Assembly (NCBI GenBank): GCA_014190355.1
Contig: BJGH01000003.1
Coordinates: 66,893 to 130,892, forward strand
DNA: 64,000 bases
DNA from: Alphaproteobacteria bacterium
Lineage (GTDB): Bacteria > Pseudomonadota > Alphaproteobacteria > Rickettsiales > UBA1997
Direction: 5' to 3'
A program made the translations under genes and the position numbers. Below the pieces are notes generated by a model. It was given only the letters and a program-made list of their open reading frames with translations, did no database searches and was not told the origin of the DNA. Shown here in pieces: positions 56,114 through 64,000 of the stretch (the stretch's first letter is position 1; the number at the start of each line of letters is the position of its first letter).

Positions 56114-57079
56114 TTAGGAATTTATTACTCTTAAGAATAATTCTTTAGCTTCTTTTTTAGTTTGATTGGCAAGTTTTATTGCTAATTTTACAGCATTGTC
56201 AAGTTCAACTTTGCAATCACCTTGAGCTTGATAATAACTTTGTCCATCACCATCAAGAATTATTGTCCTTAAAAACAATTTTTTATTTTTTATTTCACCA
56301 TATACCCCAACAGCTGAATTGCATGACGCTCCCAATTCTTGCAAGAATGCTCTCTCGGCTTGAATGCAAATAGCGCTATCCTGATGATTAATTTTGGCAA
56401 TCATTTTAACAAGCTCATCATGATCTTTACGAATTTGAATTGCTAAAGAACCTTGCCCACCCGCTGGAAGCATTTCATCAATGTTAATAGCTTGTTGAAT
56501 TAACTGATTTTTGCCAAGCCTTTCCAATCCAGCTACCGCAAGAATTGTTCCGTCAACCAAGCCATCCTCCAAGGCTTTTTGCAATCTAGTATCTACATTG
56601 CCACGAAAATTAATAATTTTTAAATCGCTTCGGTGCTTCAAAAGCATTGCCTTTCTGCGTGGTGAAGAAGTTCCAATTTTAGCATTTTTGGGAAGATCTT
56701 TAATATTTTTATATTTATTGGAAATTAGACAATCCCTTGGATCGAGACGCTGGGTAAAAGCAATAATCTGTGTATTTTGATCAATTTGCGGCGGAACATC
56801 TTTTGCCGAGTGAATTGCTAAGTCAATTTTATTATCAATCAATGCTTCTTCAAGTTCTTTTATAAATAAACCTTTACCACCAAATTTAGCAAGGCTTTCT
56901 TCTTTAATTTTATCACCTGAGGTAGTAATGGTAACTATTTCAATTTTGATATCAGGAAAATGCTCAGAAATCATTAAATGAATTTCTGCAACTTGAGCAA
57001 GGGCAAGATTACTGGTTCTAGTCCCAATTCTTAGAAAATTAATTTTATTTTTTTTTAATTTAGAATTAGTGGAAGCCAT
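56114..57079 (-). CDS. hemC: Hydroxymethylbilane synthase (porphobilinogen deaminase)
   Basis: Polymerises four porphobilinogens in haem synthesis. Motifs: LRIGTRTSNLALAQ, FGGKGLFIKELEEALID, DLAIHSAKDVPP (catalytic Asp), IGTSSPRRKAMLL, INFRGNVDTRLQKALEDG, and the dipyrromethane-anchoring cysteine in ELGASCNSAVGVYG. Length 321 is normal, with a short basic leader of 15 residues. It pairs functionally with hemA in this window. Confidence 0.96.
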   Translation of the reverse strand: MASTNSKLKKNKINFLRIGTRTSNLALAQVAEIHLMISEHFPDIKIEIVTITTSGDKIKEESLAKFGGKGLFIKELEEALIDNKIDLAIHSAKDVPPQIDQNTQIIAFTQRLDPRDCLISNKYKNIKDLPKNAKIGTSSPRRKAMLLKHRSDLKIINFRGNVDTRLQKALEDGLVDGTILAVAGLERLGKNQLIQQAINIDEMLPAGGQGSLAIQIRKDHDELVKMIAKINHQDSAICIQAERAFLQELGASCNSAVGVYGEIKNKKLFLRTIILDGDGQSYYQAQGDCKVELDNAVKLAIKLANQTKKEAKELFLRVINS

Positions 57080-57189
57080 TATATTTTATTAAAATACGAG
57101 AAAAAACATTTAAACATAATGAACTTTAAAAGATTTTATAGCACAACTTACTTGTTAATTTAGCAACAAAAAACTATCTAAATACCCTT

Positions 57190-57315
57190 CTAGCCTTGTC
57201 TAGCCTTGAAGCGAGGATTAGTTTTATTGATCACATAAAGTCGACCTTTTCTTCTGACAACTTTACAGTTTTTGTCTCTTTTTTTTGCTGATTTAAGCGA
57301 ATTAAAAATTTTCAT
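57190..57315 (-). CDS. rpmJ: Ribosomal protein L36 (long form)
   Basis: A 41-codon gene. It starts [17 protein letters not shown] and ends [22 protein letters not shown], the exact layout of the 41-residue L36 of alphaproteobacteria. Only one of the zinc-ligand cysteines of the short form is kept, as usual for this type. It stands alone 110 bases from hemC on the same strand. Confidence 0.95.
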   Translation of the reverse strand: MKIFNSLKSAKKRDKNCKVVRRKGRLYVINKTNPRFKARQG

Positions 57316-57934
57316 TGCAACCTCAATTTTTATTTAATTTTTATTTAATTTTTACCAATATTTTGATGATATCTCAATACTTAAAACACCTTTAGATCAT
57401 TAAAAAACATTTATTTTAATCTTTTAAAATTAAACATTTTAAACTTGAAAGAATTACTTTTATCTAAAAATCCCTTGTGTTAGAGGGGTCTTTAAGAGTG
57501 AATTTTACCAAAAATAACATTTTGCTTTTACTATTAAAAATGTAATTTTGCTTAAGAAACAAAGATAATCTAGTTAACAGATATTTACAAAATTTATTTT
57601 GCACTCAACAAATAATTAATTTACCAATTATACCCCGCAAAATAAAATTGTCAAATCAATATTATATCTATCGTTTTCTTATTATTAATACTTATTCAAT
57701 CTTTAAAAGCCCTTATCTTTATCAAATATTTATATTTTGCTGTCATATCTATAAAACTAGGTAATTAATGCTTAACTTTCGTAAACCTTGTCGTTATGAG
57801 TTTGGTGTTATAATTTTTGTTGATCGTTAAGAAAAAATCTTGATGTAAATTATTAACTATTAATAAATTTATTAATTTTTTTATTGAGTGGAAGTTTCTT
57901 AAATAAAAAACAGTAACAAACATTTTATATCTTT
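57316..57934. other. Gene-free stretch of 619 bases
   Basis: Lies between rpmJ and the end of mreC. In related bacteria mreD often follows mreC, but I find no frame or remnant of it here. No RNA fold or terminator could be supported. Confidence 0.45.
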
Positions 57935-58774
57935 TTAATAATCAATAACCGTAACATAATTTAAATTAGCAATATCTTCAACCATTGAAACTTGAATTGA
58001 ATTGTCATCAACTTTTTTAACTCTTCCGATAAATAAACCTGGTGGTAATGTATCGCCATCACCCGAGGTAAAAACCTGATCCCCTTCCTCAACTTGTCGA
58101 CCCTTTGCAAAATAAATTACATCCATTAAATTACCATTATTACCAGCCAAAATCCCTCGCAAACGAGCCTTTGAAATCATAACAGGAACTCGAGATGCTG
58201 AATCATTAAGTAAAATTAATCTTGATCTATTTTCTTCAACTGACTCAATTCGCCCTATAACTCCAATTTTTCCAACAACCAAACTACCTTCACGAATTCC
58301 TCGATTTTTTCCTGCATTGATAATTAAGTTATTATTAAAAATTTGATGCGATCTGCCTATTACTTGAACAACTCGATAATTAGTTGATTTATCCTTAACA
58401 AAATTTAACGCCTCTTTAAGATCTTTATTTTCTTGATGAATATTTAAAGTTGTAATGTAATAAGATTGCAATTTTTGCAACTCTTCACGAAGCAATTTAT
58501 TTTCTTTTTTTGCTTTAACTAAATCACTAAAATCAGTTAAAAGTGAAATAGTTGCATTAACTGGAAAAGAGATTGTGCTAGTAATTGGTGTAGAAATATC
58601 AACAAACCAGAATGAAGCATTTTTTGAAAAATCCTCACTCAAACGCGAGACAATTATACAAATAACACATAAAAAACTAAATAACAAAACTTCAATTTTT
58701 TTTAAAACCAAACTAAAGCTTTGATGTATGCTTAGATTGGATTTTTTATAACTAAAGTTAAGATATTGTTTCAT
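57935..58774 (-). CDS. mreC: Rod shape-determining protein MreC
   Basis: Bitopic membrane protein linking MreB to the cell-wall elongation machinery. A transmembrane helix (about residues 27-45) is followed by a coiled coil (DLVKAKKENKLLREELQKL) and a beta-rich periplasmic domain with NAGKNRGIREGSLVVGKIGVIGRI, SRVPVMI and FTSGDGDTLPPGLFIGRV, all family-typical. It lies 38 bases after mreB; mreD and rodA do not follow. Confidence 0.95.
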   Translation of the reverse strand: MKQYLNFSYKKSNLSIHQSFSLVLKKIEVLLFSFLCVICIIVSRLSEDFSKNASFWFVDISTPITSTISFPVNATISLLTDFSDLVKAKKENKLLREELQKLQSYYITTLNIHQENKDLKEALNFVKDKSTNYRVVQVIGRSHQIFNNNLIINAGKNRGIREGSLVVGKIGVIGRIESVEENRSRLILLNDSASRVPVMISKARLRGILAGNNGNLMDVIYFAKGRQVEEGDQVFTSGDGDTLPPGLFIGRVKKVDDNSIQVSMVEDIANLNYVTVIDY

Positions 58775-58812
58775 AGGGTTTTGACAATACTAAAATTAAA
58801 TTTAAACAAGAT

Positions 58813-61391
<2,579 letters not shown>

Positions 61392-61542
61392 TTAAAAAAT
61401 TAAATACAGCTGAAAAAATTTTAAAAAATTTTTTAAAATTTTGTCTTTAGTAAAATTTTATAAAACTCAAAAAATTGTTGCAATTGTTTTTTGTTAATTG
61501 CAAATTTAAAGTTATTGATGATCAATTGCAAATAATAAATTA

Positions 61543-62466
61543 ATGATATTTAATAACCTGATTGATATTGTAATGCCTGCTACTCCATGCTCTAGAGCTG
61601 AGGTTAAGGCTATGAAAGAATTTTTGATTTTACACAATTTTCGAGCCAATATTTTTCTTGAAGAACAAACAACTATTGCTCACAAAAATTCACATGAATT
61701 TAGTACCATTAATCCCAAATATCGTTTTGAACAACTCCATCATGCTTTAGAAAATCCCAATTCACAAATTATCTGGTGTGCTCGTGGAGGCTATGGAAGT
61801 GCTGAAATTATTGAATATTTATACTCGATAAATCGTCCTAAAAAAAATAAAATTTTTATCGGATTTAGTGATATAACTTCGATCAATATTTTTTTAAATC
61901 AACAATGGCAATATCCAAGTTTAACCGCACCAACTCTGATCCAATGTGCTTATGACATGGTTAGCGTTGATTCAATTAAAACTGTTATAGACCTAATCAA
62001 AGGCAATGTCAATTCAGTTACTTATCAATTAACAAATTTAAAAAATCACAATTTTTCACAAATTAAAGGGGAGTTAGTAGGTGGATGCGTTAGCGTCATT
62101 GCCGGAAATTTTGGCTGTAAAAATCAATTAAATTGGCATAATAAAATTCTTTTTTTAGAAGACGAAGGAGAAGATGGCGAAAGATTAGATCGATATTTTC
62201 ATCAAATTACCATGATCATCAAAGAGACTCATCAAAGACCACTAGCGATTGTTCTTGGTAATTTTATGCAAGGCAATCCCCATGGTTCGCCAAAGCTAGA
62301 AAATATTGAGATTGCCATTGCTCGTTTTAGTGAAAAAACTGTTGATATTCCTTTTTTTCAAGAGCAAAGTTTTTGCTTAGGTCATTCTTTTAACATGCTT
62401 CCCTTAGCAATTGGTCATTTATCAACAATCACCAATCAAAATATTTTAAAACAAAATTTTTTTTAA
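61543..62466 (+). CDS. ldcA: L,D-carboxypeptidase A (S66 family)
   Basis: Cytosolic serine peptidase that removes the terminal D-Ala from recycled muropeptides. The serine nucleophile is in IFIGFSDITSIN, the preceding family segment is WCARGGYGSAEII, the glutamate of the triad is in LFLEDEGEDGERLDRYF, and the histidine in CLGHSFNMLPLAIG. Length 307 is normal. Divergent from leuA. It implies peptidoglycan recycling. Confidence 0.92.
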   Translation: MIFNNLIDIVMPATPCSRAEVKAMKEFLILHNFRANIFLEEQTTIAHKNSHEFSTINPKYRFEQLHHALENPNSQIIWCARGGYGSAEIIEYLYSINRPKKNKIFIGFSDITSINIFLNQQWQYPSLTAPTLIQCAYDMVSVDSIKTVIDLIKGNVNSVTYQLTNLKNHNFSQIKGELVGGCVSVIAGNFGCKNQLNWHNKILFLEDEGEDGERLDRYFHQITMIIKETHQRPLAIVLGNFMQGNPHGSPKLENIEIAIARFSEKTVDIPFFQEQSFCLGHSFNMLPLAIGHLSTITNQNILKQNFF

Positions 62467-62684
62467 AAAATGATTTGAAATTTTTTTTAAGATTTATAAA
62501 ATTTTAAAAAAAATCTAAACTTTTTTTATTAGAAAAATAAATTTCTTTAGTATAAACTTTTAACTATATTACCCTTTTTTTTTGGGATAAAATTTCTAAG
62601 AAACTTAAATTGCAATTTTAAATTAATTTCATTTAAATTAATTTGATTTCTTGGCATCTTGCAAATATAAAAAATTTAAATATT

Positions 62685-63875
62685 GTGTCTGATTTAAGCA
62701 ACAACCAAAATAGCAAAAACATTACCATTAACTTCGGACCACAGCATCCTGCGGCTCACGGAGTGCTTCGATTAATTTTAGAAATGGATGGTGAAGTTGT
62801 TACCAGAGCAGATCCCCATATTGGACTTCTTCATCGCGGAACTGAGAAATTAATAGAATATAAGTCTTATTTACAAGCTGTGCCATATTTTGACCGCTTG
62901 GATTATGTTTCCCCAATGTGTCAGGAACATGCTTATGCATTAGCTGTAGAAAAACTTTTGGGCTGTCAAATTCCGCGACGCGCTCAATTCATTCGCGTTT
63001 TATTTTCTGAAATTACCAGAATTCTTAATCATATCATGGCAATTACCACTCAAGCTCTGGACGTTGGAGCAATGACTCCCCTCCTTTGGCTTTTTGAGGA
63101 ACGCGAAAAAATGATGGGTTTTTATGAAAAAGTTTCTGGCTCAAGAATGCACTCAGCCTATATTCGCCCCGGTGGAGTTCATCAAGATTTACCAAAAGGT
63201 TTAGCTGAAGAAATTGCTAAATTCGCTGAAGAATTTCCAAAAAAAATTATTGACATGGAAACTCTTTTGACCAATAACCGCATCTTCAAGCAACGGATGG
63301 TTGATATTGGCATTGTTTCTAAACAACAAGCTTTGGAATGGGGTTTTTCTGGACCAATGATCCGTGGATCTGGCATTGCATGGGATTTACGAAGAAACCA
63401 ACCTTATGAAATTTATAGTGAATTAGATTTTGATATTCCGATTGGCAAAAATGGTGATTCTTATGATCGTTACCTTGTAAGAGTTCAAGAAATGTACGAG
63501 TCAATTAAAATAATAAAGCAATGCTTAGAGCTTATGAAAGAAGGTGAAATTTTTTGTGATGATCCAAAAATTTCACCGCCAAAAAGAGATAGCATGAAAC
63601 ATTCAATGGAAAGCTTAATCAATCACTTTAAACTTTTCACTGAAGGCTATCACGTTCCTAGTGGTGAGGCATATGGCTGCGTTGAAGCACCAAAAGGAGA
63701 GTTTGGGGTTTATTTAATCTCTAACGGTAGCAATAGACCTCATCGCTGTCGAGTTAGAGCTCCAGGATTTGCTCATTTACAAGGCTTAGAATTTATGGTA
63801 AAAGGTCATATGCTTGCTGATGTTGTTACAGTAATCTCTACTCAAGATATTGTTTTTGGTGAAATTGATCGCTAA
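62685..63875 (+). CDS. nuoD: NADH-quinone oxidoreductase subunit D
   Basis: 49-kDa subunit of respiratory complex I, part of the quinone-binding peripheral arm. Highly conserved: [97 protein letters not shown] and [16 protein letters not shown] prefer the GTG at 62685 (396 residues), which gives the usual short start. A TTG at 62643 would add 14 residues. It follows ldcA rather than nuoC, and 125 gene-free bases follow it to the window edge. Confidence 0.97.
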   Translation: MSDLSNNQNSKNITINFGPQHPAAHGVLRLILEMDGEVVTRADPHIGLLHRGTEKLIEYKSYLQAVPYFDRLDYVSPMCQEHAYALAVEKLLGCQIPRRAQFIRVLFSEITRILNHIMAITTQALDVGAMTPLLWLFEEREKMMGFYEKVSGSRMHSAYIRPGGVHQDLPKGLAEEIAKFAEEFPKKIIDMETLLTNNRIFKQRMVDIGIVSKQQALEWGFSGPMIRGSGIAWDLRRNQPYEIYSELDFDIPIGKNGDSYDRYLVRVQEMYESIKIIKQCLELMKEGEIFCDDPKISPPKRDSMKHSMESLINHFKLFTEGYHVPSGEAYGCVEAPKGEFGVYLISNGSNRPHRCRVRAPGFAHLQGLEFMVKGHMLADVVTVISTQDIVFGEIDR

Positions 63876-64000
63876 GATATCAAAAAAAGATTTTAAATAT
63901 TTATTATAACAAATTAAATTTAGTAGACCCTATTTATTTTAATAAGTAAAAAATTATTTGATTTAAAAAAATACTTAGCTATTTTAAGTTAAAAATTTAT

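Noticed and set aside
57767..57829. 20-codon frame in the gap after mreC
   Set aside because: Too short and unsupported; no ribosome binding site or homologous pattern.

Overview
The window is AT-rich, densely coded bacterial chromosome. It looks like a host-associated alphaproteobacterium, most likely of the Rickettsiales. The supporting features are a two-piece (permuted) tmRNA gene, an alpha-type SspB adaptor, an ALAS-type hemA, class I lysyl-tRNA synthetase, a long-form L36 protein, a fused GltD/PyrK-like flavoenzyme, and many low-complexity hypothetical proteins. No rRNA, tRNA, CRISPR array, transposase or insertion sequence was found. The gene set is richer than in Rickettsia itself (leuA, hemA, hemC, carB, pyrF, speD-speE), so a less reduced member of the order is plausible. 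This taxonomic reading is inference from gene content, not a database match.

Layout. 1-8.7 kb: a partial UbiH-type hydroxylase, fumC, a rnd-tpiA pair, a large unknown membrane/helical protein, pal and a methyltransferase. 8.7-15.8 kb (minus strand): a tight run ssrA-sspB-plsY-pyrF-murE-flavoenzyme. 15.9-25.7 kb: the C-terminal half of carB, lysK, a cysteine-rich lipoprotein, pth, an unknown low-complexity protein, a XerC/D recombinase and a BepA-like protease. 25.9-35.3 kb: htpG, an outer-membrane barrel protein with a clear terminator, ruvA-ruvB-coaBC, lipB, murC and nth. 35.4-37.8 kb: two unknown proteins, one starting with a Pro-Gln repeat. 38.1-42.6 kb (plus strand): speD-speE fusion, gpmI, lepB, rnc. 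42.7-49 kb: yciB, a possible degenerate FKBP, tsaC-rnhB, a DsbA-like protein, an unknown protein and a Pif1-like helicase. 49.4-50.9 kb: a candidate Panacea-type toxin-antitoxin pair with a decayed paralogue beside it. 51.2-57.3 kb: hemA, ruvX/gatC (divergent, sharing start-codon bases), hdaA, a broken pseudopilin, apt/mtnN, hemC, rpmJ. 57.9-64 kb: leuA-mreB-mreC, ldcA and nuoD.

Functional links. The tmRNA gene and the adaptor that delivers tmRNA-tagged proteins to ClpXP sit next to each other, and the encoded tag repeats the ANDN motif that SspB recognises. SpeD-SpeE would make spermidine and release methylthioadenosine; the nucleosidase and Apt could recycle it to AMP. HemA and HemC belong to one haem pathway. 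MurE, MurC, LdcA, MreB, MreC and Pal together indicate a peptidoglycan-building cell.

Main points for follow-up: the Panacea pair, the ssrA-sspB unit with its duplicated tag motif, the half-length carB, the pseudopilin cut by a single TAA, the insertion in FumC, and the unknown proteins with low-complexity tails.
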